NCBI GenBank assembly: GCA_038065775.1
Contig: JBBTQE010000038.1
Coordinates: 1-22,996 of the forward strand
Direction of reading: 5' to 3'
From: JBBTQE01 sp038065775
GTDB lineage: Bacteria; Patescibacteriota; Patescibacteriia; Magasanikbacterales; GWA2-37-8
DNA: 22,996 nucleotides
Positions 1 to 7,939 of the stretch are shown piece by piece. The translations under genes and the position numbers were made by a program. The first letter of the stretch is position 1. Each line of letters opens with the position of its first letter. A model generated the notes under the pieces. The model did not search any database. It was not told where the DNA came from and saw only the letters and a list, made by a program, of their open reading frames with translations.

Positions 1-69
1 ATGGATAAAGCCATATTTTACCATTTAGGTGGTTCCAGTAGTTTAGATTACTGCGTTTACCTCATAAAA
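1..69. other. Window edge, no supported gene
   Basis: A 40-codon frame is open from base 1 to the TAA at 121-123, but it runs through the typA promoter and start codon and resembles no family I recognise. It is probably non-coding or the tail of something outside the window. A weak hairpin (CAGTA/TACTG around 36-53) is present without a T-tract, so I do not call it a terminator. Confidence 0.4.
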
Positions 70-98
70 TTGACAATTCAGGTTTTTTGCTGTATAGT
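70..98 (+). promoter_or_regulatory. Sigma70-type promoter of typA
   Basis: TTGACA (70-75), a 17-base spacer and TATAGT (93-98). Transcription should start near 105, about 9 bases before the typA ATG at 114. This gives a near-leaderless mRNA with no room for a Shine-Dalgarno site. Confidence 0.75.
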
Positions 99-113
99 GC
101 TGAAACTAACTAT

Positions 114-1919
114 ATGGAAATAAGAAATGTCGCAATCATAGCCCATGTGGATCACGGGAAGACAACTCTTGTGGATGCTTTGTTGCGCCAATCCAAGACA
201 AAACTCGGGAAAGAGCTTGCCAATCAAGACACGATCATGGACAGCAATGATTTGGAACGGGAACGCGGCATCACTATTTTTTCCAAAAATGCTTCTATCC
301 AATGGGCTGATACAAAAATAAATATCATAGATACTCCGGGCCACGCTGATTTTGGCGGGGAAGTTGAGCGTGTTTTAAAACTGGCCGATGGGTGTTTGTT
401 GCTTGTTGACGCCAAAGAAGGCCCAATGCCTCAAACCAGATTTGTGTTGAAAAAGGCCTTGCAAATGGGTCACAAAATTATTGTTGTAATAAATAAAATT
501 GATAAACCGGGCGCCAGACCAGCCTGGGTTTTGGACAAGACGTTTGATTTGTTTGTAGAGTTGGGAGCAAGCGACGACGTTGCGGACTTTCCGGTTATTT
601 ACGCTTCTGCCAAACAAGGTAAGGCCGATCTGCAGCCCGATTTGGAAAAAATGACAGACATCACTCCGATTTTTGATACAATTTTAAGATTTATCCCGGA
701 GCCAAAAGTAGATCCAAACGCGCCTCTTCAAATCTTAATTACAACCATTACCGGCGACGACTTTAAGGGTCGTATTGCGACAGGCAGAATTTATAACGGC
801 GCGATTAAAACCGGACAAGATGTGATGCATATAAACCGCGCAGGGCAAATGACCAAGTGCCGTGTTATGGCTTTGATGACTTTTTTTGGGCTGGAAAGAA
901 TAGAAGTCAAAGAGGCGGTAGCCGGAGATGTGGTTGCCATCGCGGGCATTCCTGATATAAATATCGGTGAGACAATCGCGGATTTAAATAACCCGATTGC
1001 CTTGCCACTTCTAAAAATAGAAGAGCCAACCGTAAAAATGACTTTTTGCGTGAATGATTCTCCGTTTGCCGGCAAAGAAGGCCAGTTTTCAACATCAAGA
1101 CAAGTTCGCGAGCGTCTCTATAAAGAATTGGAAACAGATATGGCGCTTAAAGTTGAAGATGGCCAAAATGGCGACTGGGTTGTTTCCGGACGCGGTGAAT
1201 TGCACCTGGCGATTTTAATAGAGCGTCTAAGACGAGAAGGGTATGAGTTTCAGGTTTCCCGCCCGCAAGTAATCACAAAAGAAGTTGATGGGCGCAAAAT
1301 GACGCCATACGAACAGGTGTTTATAGAAACGCCTGAAGCGCATTCCGGCGCGGTGATTCAGAAACTTGGAAGCAGGCATGGCGAATTGCGTGAAATGCGC
1401 GCGGAAAATGGAATTGTTTTTTTGGAATTTATTATACCGACGCACGGATTATTTGGGTATAGAACGGAATTTTTAACTGATACGCGCGGACTTGGAATTA
1501 TCAACACCATGTTTTTTGAATACATGCCTGATCCGGCTAACTGGCGGGAACGCGAGCAGGGCTCGTTGGTCGCGCATGAAACAGGCGTAACAAATTTGTA
1601 TGGGCTGTTAAACGTGCAAGACAGGGGAGTATTATTTTTGGGTCCGGCTGTTCAGGTTTATAAAGGGCAGGTTGTCGGTCAGAGCGCGCGCACAGGAGAC
1701 ATCAGCGTAAATGTTTGCAAAGAAAAACAGCTTTCAAATATGCGTTCAAAAGGCGATGGCAGCGCCGAGCATTTTAATACCCCGCGAACTATGGATTTGG
1801 AAGACGCTTTGGAATATATCGGCGATGATGAATTGGTGGAAGTTACTCCAAAAAATGTCAGAATCAGAAAAATTATTTTGGATGAAAATGAAGCGCGTCG
1901 AAAGGCGAGAGGGATGTAA
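114..1919 (+). CDS. typA: Ribosome-associated GTPase TypA/BipA
   Basis: Translational GTPase of the EF-G/LepA family that binds 70S ribosomes and affects assembly and stress adaptation. The 601-residue length is normal. The G-domain motifs are all visible: G1 AHVDHGKTT (10-18), G2 RERGITI (49-55), G3 DTPGH (73-77), G4 NKID (127-130) and G5 SAKQG (165-169). EF-G-like domains and the BipA-specific C-terminal domain follow. The frame extends upstream to a TTG at 87, but that codon lies inside the promoter spacer. The ATG at 114 gives the canonical N-terminus MEIRNVAIIAHVDHGKTTL. The gene is monocistronic and ends in TAA just before the tRNA-Glu promoter. The identification is secure; which rRNA-assembly step it serves here cannot be seen. 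Confidence 0.97.
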   Translation: MEIRNVAIIAHVDHGKTTLVDALLRQSKTKLGKELANQDTIMDSNDLERERGITIFSKNASIQWADTKINIIDTPGHADFGGEVERVLKLADGCLLLVDAKEGPMPQTRFVLKKALQMGHKIIVVINKIDKPGARPAWVLDKTFDLFVELGASDDVADFPVIYASAKQGKADLQPDLEKMTDITPIFDTILRFIPEPKVDPNAPLQILITTITGDDFKGRIATGRIYNGAIKTGQDVMHINRAGQMTKCRVMALMTFFGLERIEVKEAVAGDVVAIAGIPDINIGETIADLNNPIALPLLKIEEPTVKMTFCVNDSPFAGKEGQFSTSRQVRERLYKELETDMALKVEDGQNGDWVVSGRGELHLAILIERLRREGYEFQVSRPQVITKEVDGRKMTPYEQVFIETPEAHSGAVIQKLGSRHGELREMRAENGIVFLEFIIPTHGLFGYRTEFLTDTRGLGIINTMFFEYMPDPANWREREQGSLVAHETGVTNLYGLLNVQDRGVLFLGPAVQVYKGQVVGQSARTGDISVNVCKEKQLSNMRSKGDGSAEHFNTPRTMDLEDALEYIGDDELVEVTPKNVRIRKIILDENEARRKARGM

Positions 1920-1924
1920 ATCCG

Positions 1925-1953
1925 TTGACCGCGCGTATTTTTTTTGTTAGTAT
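1925..1953 (+). promoter_or_regulatory. Promoter of tRNA-Glu
   Basis: TTGACC (1925-1930), a 17-base spacer and TAGTAT (1948-1953), with an extended -10 TG at 1945-1946. The predicted start near 1960 is five bases before the mature tRNA 5' end. The promoter begins six bases after the typA stop codon. Confidence 0.65.
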
Positions 1954-1964
1954 ATTCTTCAAAC

Positions 1965-2039
1965 GCCGCCATCGTCTAGTGGCTAGGACACATGGTTCTC
2001 AACCATGTAACACGGGTTCAATTCCCGTTGGCGGTACCA
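1965..2039 (+). tRNA. tRNA-Glu (anticodon CTC)
   Basis: The cloverleaf folds completely. The acceptor stem is GCCGCCA (1965-1971) with TGGCGGT (2029-2035), closed by a G-U pair. The discriminator is A2036 and CCA is encoded at 2037-2039. The anticodon stem is CATGG/CCATG with loop TTCTCAA, placing CTC at 1998-2000, which reads GAG. The T-arm is CGGG TTCAATT CCCG. The tRNA carries typical glutamate identity features. Confidence 0.95.
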
Positions 2040-2040
2040 C

Positions 2041-2193
2041 TAAAAAACTTTTCGGATTTTCGGTAAAAATTTGGTTGGCGGCGTGCAGCGTCGCCAACCC
2101 TAAAATTCTCGTGGCCTATGATGCTTTAAGAAAAGCCCTCAAAGAACAACTGGAAGCCGACGGTAAATTATTAGAAAAATTTTAAATTATATT
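2041..2193 (+). other. Intergenic debris downstream of tRNA-Glu with a perfect hairpin
   Basis: An 8-bp perfect inverted repeat GGTTGGCG (2073-2080) / CGCCAACC (2092-2099) encloses an 11-base loop and has no T-tract. The frame at 2111-2185 reads VAYDALRKALKEQLEADGKL and continues four residues to a TAA. It looks like the amphipathic tail of a real protein but has no convincing start or family match. I read the stretch as a decayed gene end; the hairpin may help terminate the tRNA transcript. Confidence 0.35.
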
Positions 2194-2323
2194 ATGCAAA
2201 CAATTACCATTATTATCAACGAGCTTCCCTATAAAAATGATAAAGCGTGGAACGCGTTACGACTTGCTAATTGTTGCTTGTTCCACTTGTCTAAAAGTCT
2301 GCGGTATTAGCAAAGAAAAATTT
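2194..2323 (+). pseudogene. Broken DsrE-like gene
   Basis: From ATG 2194 the frame reads MQTITIIINELPYKNDKAWN then ALRLA, like the first strand and helix of DsrE/TusD-fold sulfur-relay proteins, and then runs to a TAG at 2308-2310. In a different frame, 2261-2323 reads LLIVACSTCLKVCGISKEKF, like the later DsrE strand carrying the conserved cysteine loop (ACGTCL in relatives). The roughly 45-50 residues normally between these blocks are missing, and so is the C-terminus. The simplest reading is an out-of-frame internal deletion plus loss of the end, with the DUF302 ATG at 2324 now directly following. The family call rests on short motifs. Confidence 0.5.
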
Positions 2324-2707
2324 ATGGAATTTGATTACACCACAACTACAACAAAAACTTTTGACGAGACGGTTCAAAATGTGCAAGACGAAATTGCCAA
2401 AGCCGGCATGCGAGTTTTATATATTCATGATGTGCAGAAAACTTTAGGCGAAAAAGGATTTCAAAGAGAGCCATTTAAAATTGTTGAATTTTGCAACGCA
2501 AAGTTTGCGAATGAATTTTTGGACATAGACATTAAAATTGGACTTTGTTTACCTTGCAAAATAAATGTTTATACTAAAGATCGGCAAATTTTCATTTCCG
2601 GCATGCGCCCGATTGTTCTGTCGCAGTTTTTCCCGCAAGCCGATCTGGGCGAGCGGCCAAAAGAAATTGATCAAATCATTCAAAACATTATCAATAACGC
2701 GAAATAG
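2324..2707 (+). CDS. DUF302 domain protein
   Basis: A 127-residue protein that is essentially one DUF302 (PF03625) domain. It has the helix FDETVQNVQDEIAKAGMRVL, then the strand and loop with HDVQKTL, then the FKIVEFCNAKFANEFL segment, then the family hallmark IGLCLPCKINVY with its Pro-Cys. The function is not firmly known. The fold is small and dimeric, and family members often sit near redox or metal genes. The frame stays open upstream to 2237, but that part is the DsrE remnant, so ATG 2324 is chosen. Its TAG is three bases before the next ATG, suggesting a two-gene unit with the Met-rich membrane protein. Confidence 0.8.
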   Translation: MEFDYTTTTTKTFDETVQNVQDEIAKAGMRVLYIHDVQKTLGEKGFQREPFKIVEFCNAKFANEFLDIDIKIGLCLPCKINVYTKDRQIFISGMRPIVLSQFFPQADLGERPKEIDQIIQNIINNAK

Positions 2708-2710
2708 CTT

Positions 2711-3409
2711 ATGAAAAAAATCTTTTTTATCACAATTTTTGTTTTTGTTTTTGGTTTTGCTTTACTTCCCGAATTTTCTTTTGCTCAAGGCATGATGGGT
2801 TTTCTGAACCCATCTCCTGATAGTACTGCAATACAAAGCCAGCAACAGGAAGAACGAGAAGGCAAAAACTTTTTGGATAACTTAACGAACAAAACAGTTG
2901 CTTGTTCGCAACTTAGTGATTCGGATTTTGAGAAAATCGGCGAGTATTTTATGGGTCAATCCATCGGAGATACCTCACGACATATCGCCATGAATGAGAT
3001 GATGAAAAGAATGATGGGCGAAAATGGCGAGGCACAAATGCACTCGGTTATGGGCAAACGCTTGAGCGGTTGCGATACTTCCGTCGCGTTTCCGTCGCAA
3101 GATGTCGGTTTTTTGCCGATGATGAATATGATGTGGGGAGGGTGGTCGTCTCCCTTTGGGTCTAATCAAACGAATAACTCTATGATGAATTTTGGATTTA
3201 CACCCTTCGGCGGGTTCGGTTGGATTTTTATGATTCTTTGGTGGGTGCTGATAATTGTCGGAATTATCGCGCTTATCAGATGGTTTACAAGTCAATCTCA
3301 CAGTAATCATGGTCATGAAAAATCCCCGCTTGAAATTTTGAAAGAACGCTATGCCAAAGGCGAGATTGATAAAAAAGAATTTGAGGAGAGGAAGAAAGAT
3401 TTGAGTTAG
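2711..3409 (+). CDS. Exported Met/His-rich membrane protein with C-terminal SHOCT domain
   Basis: A 232-residue protein. Residues 1-26 form a signal peptide with likely cleavage after SFA. Residues 60-125 hold a conserved-looking extracytoplasmic module with Cys65, Cys121 and clustered Met/His (His91, Met94, 97, 98, 101, 102, 110, His111, Met114). Residues 137-170 are Met/Gly/Phe-rich. A transmembrane helix spans about 170-190 and is followed by a His cluster (197, 200, 202) and a SHOCT motif at 205-232 (LEILKERYAKGEIDKKEFEE). The Met/His pattern suggests Cu(I) or Ag(I) binding outside the membrane, which is inference. The SHOCT tail is an oligomerisation or interaction element in other proteins. 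It lies three bases after the DUF302 gene and is probably co-expressed with it. Confidence 0.7.
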   Translation: MKKIFFITIFVFVFGFALLPEFSFAQGMMGFLNPSPDSTAIQSQQQEEREGKNFLDNLTNKTVACSQLSDSDFEKIGEYFMGQSIGDTSRHIAMNEMMKRMMGENGEAQMHSVMGKRLSGCDTSVAFPSQDVGFLPMMNMMWGGWSSPFGSNQTNNSMMNFGFTPFGGFGWIFMILWWVLIIVGIIALIRWFTSQSHSNHGHEKSPLEILKERYAKGEIDKKEFEERKKDLS

Positions 3410-3440
3410 CAGATGTTTGCGTCGCAAGTATTTTTCTTAT

Positions 3441-4415
3441 ATGACAACTGGATTTTGGAAAAAATTAAAAAAACCGATTTTGTGCTTGGCGCCGATGTCA
3501 AATGTCACTGACGCGGCTTTCAGGCGTATAATCGCAAAATACGGCAAGCCGGACGTGATGTGGACCGAATTTGTTTCCTGCGACGGGCTTGTGTCCGCGG
3601 GCAGAGAAAGGTTGTTGGTAGATTTAATGTTTGACAAAGCCGAGCGGCCGATTGTGGCGCAGATTTTTGGATCCAAACCTGAAAACTTTTATAAAACAGC
3701 TTTGCTTTTGCGCGAGTTGGGGTTTGATGGCATTGATATTAACATGGGTTGCCCCGATAAGAATGTGGAGAAACAGGAGGCCGGGGCGCGCTTGATGCAA
3801 AATCCGAAACTCGCGCAAGAAATTGTGAAAGAAACAAAAAGAGGTGCCGGTAAATTGCCGGTGTCAATTAAGACCAGGATTGGCTATGGCAAAAATATTT
3901 TAGATGAGTGGTTGCCAAATCTTTTGGAAACCGAGCCGGCGGCCGTTATCATTCATGCCCGCACGCGCAAAGAAATGTCTTTGGCGCCGGCGAAATGGGA
4001 AACAATCGCGGACGCGGTGGCTATTCGCGATAAATATGACAGTTCGTCAGACAAAACTTTGATTATTGGCAACGGCGATGTGAAAGATATCGCCGACGCG
4101 GAAGAAAAAATAAAAGCAACCGGCGCCGACGGGGCAATGATTGGCCGGGGTATTTTTGGCAATCCATGGCTGTTTAATAGAAAAATTAATCATGCCGCGA
4201 TTACAATCAAAGAAAAATTAAATGTTATGGTTGAGCACACTTATTTGTTTGAAAAATTATTGGGCAAACACAAAAATTTTGACATAATGAAAAAACATTA
4301 CAAGGCATACGCAAGCGGTTTCAGCGGAGCCAAGGAGCTTCGCGTTAGGTTGATGGAAAAAACGAAAACCGCTCACGATGTTGAAAACAAGGTGGCTGAT
4401 TTTTTGTCTTGCTAA
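3441..4415 (+). CDS. dus: tRNA-dihydrouridine synthase (DusB-like)
   Basis: An FMN- and NADPH-dependent enzyme that reduces uridines in tRNA D-loops. It is 324 residues from ATG 3441. A TTG at 3417 is also in frame but adds an unneeded, basic extension. Visible landmarks are LAPMSNVTDAAFR near the N-terminus of the TIM barrel, DINMGCPDKNV with the catalytic Cys at about 104, SIKTRIG and IIHARTR for FMN and substrate contacts, and GNGDV followed by GADGAMIGRGIFGNPW for the phosphate site. The small helical tRNA-binding C-terminus is present. The gene sits between the SHOCT protein and the PLD enzyme on the same strand. DusB is the closest subtype by motif, but subtype assignment is tentative. 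Confidence 0.92.
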   Translation: MTTGFWKKLKKPILCLAPMSNVTDAAFRRIIAKYGKPDVMWTEFVSCDGLVSAGRERLLVDLMFDKAERPIVAQIFGSKPENFYKTALLLRELGFDGIDINMGCPDKNVEKQEAGARLMQNPKLAQEIVKETKRGAGKLPVSIKTRIGYGKNILDEWLPNLLETEPAAVIIHARTRKEMSLAPAKWETIADAVAIRDKYDSSSDKTLIIGNGDVKDIADAEEKIKATGADGAMIGRGIFGNPWLFNRKINHAAITIKEKLNVMVEHTYLFEKLLGKHKNFDIMKKHYKAYASGFSGAKELRVRLMEKTKTAHDVENKVADFLSC

Positions 4416-4459
4416 AATGGCAGTTGCTTTTTTGGTTAAGAAGTTATACAGTGAATAAT

Positions 4460-5563
4460 ATGGACGGATTTTCCTATCAATTTTTTAATACAACCGTTTC
4501 AGCGTGGGAAGAAATGAAGCGCTGTCTTAGCGTTGCGAAAAAATCAATTTATTGGGAAATCTATGCTCTTATTGACGACGCGGCAGGCGGCTCTTTTATT
4601 GATATTCTCTGCCAAAAAGCCATGTCCGGGCTTGATGTCATGTTGGTTGTGGACGCGATAGGCAGTTATGAGTTGTCAAATAAGGCCAAGGATAAATTGA
4701 AAAATTCAGGAGTTAAATTTCAAGTTTTTCATTCTTTGAGTCCGATTATCGGATTGTCCAGTTGGTGGAAGAGGGTATGGCATAGAACGCATCGAAAAGT
4801 TTTGATTATAGATGAGGAAGTGGTTTTTATTGGCGGCGTAAATATTAAGGAATCCGCGCGAGATTGGTATGATTTGCATCTGAAAGTCACAGGGAGGATA
4901 GCCAGACCGTTGTTATATGGTTTCGCGAGAACATATATTAATTCCGGTGGAAGAAGGGAGGAAATTAAACACTTGTTACATCCCAAGCTAACTACCGGCC
5001 TCGCGCATCTTAAAGATAAGGTTAATTTTATTTTACATTCTCCGATTTATGCCGCAAAAAAATCACCGTTCAAGAAAGTTTATTATCAAACTTTGGATAT
5101 GGCCAAAGAGAGTTTCAATCTGCTCACTCCGTATTATGTGCCTGATAGGGAATTTATAGAATTAGTGTCAAAAGCCAAAAAGAGAGGCGTGAAAGTCAAC
5201 ATAATTCTTCCTTGGAAAACCGATATTAAATTCATGGAATATATGGCGCGCGCTTTTTATGGCATTTCACAGAAAGCCGGCGCCGCGTTTTATTTTTTAA
5301 AGAAAATGAATCACGGCAAAGCTGTTACGGCTGACGACAAAATTGGCGTTGTTGGAAGCGCGAATTTTACGCATCGCGGTTTGTTTCTAAATCAGGAAGC
5401 CGGCGTTTCTTTTTCGCAGAAAGAGATGATTGACGATCTGAATCACATTTTGGATGACTGGAAAGAGGAGGCGGTGCCAATGAGTGATTTTAATTTTAAT
5501 TCCAAAGGATGGTATAGGCGATTTAAAGACTGGTGGCTGAATAAGTTTAAGGATTATGTATAA
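4460..5563 (+). CDS. Phospholipase D-family protein, cardiolipin synthase-like
   Basis: 367 residues with two complete HKD motifs, HRKVLIID (111-118) and HGKAVTAD (285-292), each followed by the usual GGVNI and GSANF segments. In this family the two motifs form one active site that transfers phosphatidyl groups, as in ClsA/ClsB, making cardiolipin from phosphatidylglycerol. N-terminal transmembrane helices typical of ClsA are absent, so a ClsB-like or other transphosphatidylase role is equally possible. ATG 4460 gives a clean N-terminus; an earlier in-frame ATG at 4409 overlaps the dus stop and encodes an unlikely extension. A phospholipid role fits a membrane-associated product, but the substrate cannot be read from sequence. 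Confidence 0.85.
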   Translation: MDGFSYQFFNTTVSAWEEMKRCLSVAKKSIYWEIYALIDDAAGGSFIDILCQKAMSGLDVMLVVDAIGSYELSNKAKDKLKNSGVKFQVFHSLSPIIGLSSWWKRVWHRTHRKVLIIDEEVVFIGGVNIKESARDWYDLHLKVTGRIARPLLYGFARTYINSGGRREEIKHLLHPKLTTGLAHLKDKVNFILHSPIYAAKKSPFKKVYYQTLDMAKESFNLLTPYYVPDREFIELVSKAKKRGVKVNIILPWKTDIKFMEYMARAFYGISQKAGAAFYFLKKMNHGKAVTADDKIGVVGSANFTHRGLFLNQEAGVSFSQKEMIDDLNHILDDWKEEAVPMSDFNFNSKGWYRRFKDWWLNKFKDYV

Positions 5564-5578
5564 AATTCAGAAATATTT

Positions 5579-6790
5579 ATGACCGCGCCGCTTGCCGACA
5601 GAATGAGGCCTAGAAATTTTGACGAATTTATCGGGCAAGAAGAAATCGTCGGAAAAGGCAAATTATTAAGGCGATTGATTGAGCAAGACCAGCTTGCTTC
5701 TCTTATTTTTTGGGGGCCTCCGGGAGTCGGCAAAACAACCTTGGCGCGCATTATCGCGGAGCAGACGCGGTCGGACTTTAAAAGTTTATCGGCTGTTTCA
5801 AGCGGCAAAGAGGACTTGATGAAAATTGTAAAGGAATCTCAAAAAATTTTGGAAGAAACCGAGCGAAAAACAATTTTATTTTTGGATGAAATTCACCGCT
5901 GGAACAAGGCCCAGCAGGACGCGCTTTTGCCCTATGTTGAAAAAGGCGCGATTATTTTAATCGGCGCCACCACCGAGAATCCTTCTTTTGAAATTATCGG
6001 AGCTCTTCTTTCCCGTTCGCATGTGTTCATTTTAAAATATTTAGAGATTGAAGATATAATAAAAATTATAAATGGCGCGTTAAGCGACAAAAGCAGGGGG
6101 TTTGGCGATTTGGATATTGAAATAGATTTGGAAACCAAAGAACTTTTGGCCGAATTGGCCGGAGGCGACGCGCGCGCGGCGTTAAACGGGTTGGAACTGG
6201 CGGTGAAAGCGGATGAAAAAGAAAAAATAAAATTGGACAAAGATAATATTAAAGAAGCATTTCAGCGAACCCATCTTGTTTTTGATAAAAAAGGCGAGGA
6301 GTTTTATAATTTGATTTCCGCTTTACATAAATCAATGCGCGGGTCGGATGCCAACGCTTCGCTTTATTGGCTGGCCCGCATGCTGGAGGGCGGGGCCGAT
6401 CCGTTGTATGTCGCCAGAAGGGTCTTGCGTTTTGCCAGCGAAGATGTTGGTATGGCCAACAGCGAGGCCTTGGTGCAGGCCAATGCCGCCTTTGACGTCT
6501 GCCACAAGCTGGGAATGCCGGAATGTTCGGTTCATTTGGCCCAGGCCGTGGTTTATTGCGCCAAATCAAAAAAATCCAACTTGTTATATAGCGCGTATAA
6601 TCAGGCGGCCGAGGACGCGCGCAACACTTCGCAGTTGGGGGTTCCGATTCATTTGCGCAACGCTCCGACAAAGTTTATGAAAAATATCGGCTATGGGAAG
6701 GATTATAAATATAATCCCGATTATGACGGATCGGTTGATCAAGAATATCTGCCGCCTGAGTTGAAGAGCAGAGATTATCTTAAAAAATAA
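5579..6790 (+). CDS. rarA: Replication-associated recombination AAA+ ATPase RarA (MgsA)
   Basis: A 403-residue clamp-loader-like AAA+ ATPase that acts at stalled replication forks and interacts with SSB and DNA ends. Walker A is GPPGVGKT (46-53), Walker B ILFLDEIH (99-106) and sensor 1 GATTENPSF. The C-terminal tetramerisation region begins at MRGSDANASLYWLARMLEGG. The family signature HRFNKAQQDA appears here as HRWNKAQQDA, a Phe-to-Trp change in the Walker B extension. It starts 15 bases after the PLD gene on the same strand. Length and domain order are normal and the call is secure. Confidence 0.95.
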   Translation: MTAPLADRMRPRNFDEFIGQEEIVGKGKLLRRLIEQDQLASLIFWGPPGVGKTTLARIIAEQTRSDFKSLSAVSSGKEDLMKIVKESQKILEETERKTILFLDEIHRWNKAQQDALLPYVEKGAIILIGATTENPSFEIIGALLSRSHVFILKYLEIEDIIKIINGALSDKSRGFGDLDIEIDLETKELLAELAGGDARAALNGLELAVKADEKEKIKLDKDNIKEAFQRTHLVFDKKGEEFYNLISALHKSMRGSDANASLYWLARMLEGGADPLYVARRVLRFASEDVGMANSEALVQANAAFDVCHKLGMPECSVHLAQAVVYCAKSKKSNLLYSAYNQAAEDARNTSQLGVPIHLRNAPTKFMKNIGYGKDYKYNPDYDGSVDQEYLPPELKSRDYLKK

Positions 6791-6801
6791 TGGTATTTAG
6801 T

Positions 6802-6879
6802 TGTCATTCTGAACGCAGTGAAGAATCTCTGTCCGTTCGCCAATGAAGATAGAGATCTTTCGCTCCGCTCAATATGACA
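6802..6879. repeat. Palindromic MITE-like repeat, copy 1
   Basis: The left end is TGTCATTCTGAACGCAGTGA and the right end, read in reverse complement, is TGTCATATTGAGCGGAGCGA. The two arms match at 22 of 29 positions across the terminal inverted repeat. The core is about 20 bases. Related copies lie at 11084-11154 (both ends) and 13211-13240 (left end only). The repeat ends one base before the queH ATG. No open reading frame is inside, so any mobility would have to be supplied in trans. Confidence 0.75.
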
Positions 6880-6880
6880 T

Positions 6881-7426
6881 ATGCCAAAATTTCTATTGCA
6901 CACATGTTGCGCGCCGTGCAGTATCGCGGTGATAGATGAGCTCAAAAATCAGTTTGGTCTGACTGCTTTTTTTTATAATCCGAATATTTTTCCGGAAGAT
7001 GAATATTTAAAACGCAAAACCGAGGTGAAAAAAATTTGCGATGAATGGGGTGTAAAAATGGCTGACATGGATTATGAAGCGGCAAAATGGCGCGAAGCGA
7101 TAAAGGGATTTGAAAACGAGCCGGAGGGCGGGGTTAGATGCTGTTCGTGTTTTAAATTTAGATTGGCGCGCGCGGCCGAATACGCGAAAAAAAATGGTTT
7201 TTTGTGGTGGGGCACGACTTTAACCAGCGGCAGGAATAAAAAAGCGGAGATAATACACCCTATCTGCAAGGCATTTTCCAAACACTACAATTTAAGATTT
7301 TACGAAGAAGATTGGAAGAAAAAAGGCAGGCAGGAAAAGGCCGCAAAAATGGTTAAAGAAAAAGGAATATATCGTCAGGATTACTGCGGGTGCGAGCATT
7401 CTTTGAAAAGTAAATATGAAGATTAG
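6881..7426 (+). CDS. queH: Epoxyqueuosine reductase QueH
   Basis: A 181-residue DUF208 (PF02677) enzyme that catalyses the last step of queuosine synthesis, reducing epoxyqueuosine in tRNA. It replaces the unrelated QueG. The cysteine signature is complete: HTCCAPCS (Cys9, 10, 13), RCCSCF (Cys87, 88, 90) and YCGC (Cys169, 171). In characterised QueH these ligate a 4Fe-4S cluster and an adjacent metal. The ATG lies one base after a palindromic repeat, so any ribosome-binding sequence would be inside the repeat. The 3' end overlaps the convergent tsaE by four bases. No other queuosine genes are in the window, so the organism may salvage the precursor. Confidence 0.95.
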   Translation: MPKFLLHTCCAPCSIAVIDELKNQFGLTAFFYNPNIFPEDEYLKRKTEVKKICDEWGVKMADMDYEAAKWREAIKGFENEPEGGVRCCSCFKFRLARAAEYAKKNGFLWWGTTLTSGRNKKAEIIHPICKAFSKHYNLRFYEEDWKKKGRQEKAAKMVKEKGIYRQDYCGCEHSLKSKYED

Positions 7427-7848
7427 TCTTCAATCGTGATTTTGCGTCCGGAGCAGGAGTGTTCCGTGCGAATTTTTTTTACTTTTTTATTTTTTAGCAA
7501 ATTTTCCATTTTTTCCGGCCATTCAACGATTACAACCGCATCCGGCACGCCTAAATAATCTTCGGCTCCGATTTGGATCAACTCCTGTTCTTTTTCAAGG
7601 CGGTAAGTGTCAATGTGAATCAGTTTGTTAAAATTTCGTTTTTTAACTTCAAAAATATTCATTAAGGAAAATGTCGGGCTGGTTATTTCTTTATCAATTC
7701 CCAGACCTTTGGCGATCCCTTTGACCAGCGTCGTTTTTCCGGCGCCGAGTTCCCCATATAGCAACAAAATATCCCCGCCTGAAAACGAGCGAGATAAATC
7801 TTGGCCGATTTTTTTGGTTTCTTTATCTGAATTTGAAGTAAAAATCAT
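7423..7848 (-). CDS. tsaE: tRNA t6A biosynthesis ATPase TsaE
   Basis: A 141-residue P-loop ATPase that assists TsaB-TsaD in threonylcarbamoylation of A37 in ANN-decoding tRNAs. Walker A is GELGAGKTT (32-40), and the family motifs SPTF and HIDTYRL and the C-terminal IVEWPE follow. Length is typical. It converges on queH with a four-base overlap through GATTAG/TTA. A TsaB-like gene is found at 16286, so two t6A components fall in the same window but not in one operon. I could not identify a convincing promoter on its strand; the strong promoter at 7905 faces away from it. Confidence 0.95.
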   Translation of the reverse strand: MIFTSNSDKETKKIGQDLSRSFSGGDILLLYGELGAGKTTLVKGIAKGLGIDKEITSPTFSLMNIFEVKKRNFNKLIHIDTYRLEKEQELIQIGAEDYLGVPDAVVIVEWPEKMENLLKNKKVKKIRTEHSCSGRKITIED

Positions 7849-7904
7849 TGGAATAGTTAAGCATATTTTAGCTCAAAAGTCAAATCATTTTTTTATTTTT
7901 TTTC

Positions 7905-7933
7905 TTGACAAAAATAAATCAAATATCTATGAT
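7905..7933 (+). promoter_or_regulatory. Strong sigma70-type promoter facing the structured RNA
   Basis: TTGACA (7905-7910), a 17-base spacer and TATGAT (7928-7933). The predicted start is about 7940. It points away from tsaE and no protein gene lies between it and the terminator at 8080-8105, so its product should be an RNA of about 166 nt. Confidence 0.8.
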
Positions 7934-7939
7934 TACATA

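Noticed and set aside
1..123. Partial gene entering from the left edge
   Set aside because: The frame overlaps the typA promoter and start codon and shows no protein-like features.
2027..2081. Integration attachment site (GTTGGCGG at 2027-2034 and 2074-2081)
   Set aside because: Only eight bases are shared and no integrase or mobile gene lies between or beside them.
2975..3427. 150-codon minus-strand frame opposite the SHOCT protein
   Set aside because: It is the complement of a well-supported gene with a signal peptide and SHOCT domain, and its own translation shows no family features.
6249..6680. Long frames on both strands within rarA
   Set aside because: They are shadows in the GC-rich C-terminal part of rarA, with Pro/Arg-rich translations lacking motifs.
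6802..6879. CRISPR repeat
   Set aside because: The copies are solitary, kilobases apart, have inverted ends and show no spacer periodicity.
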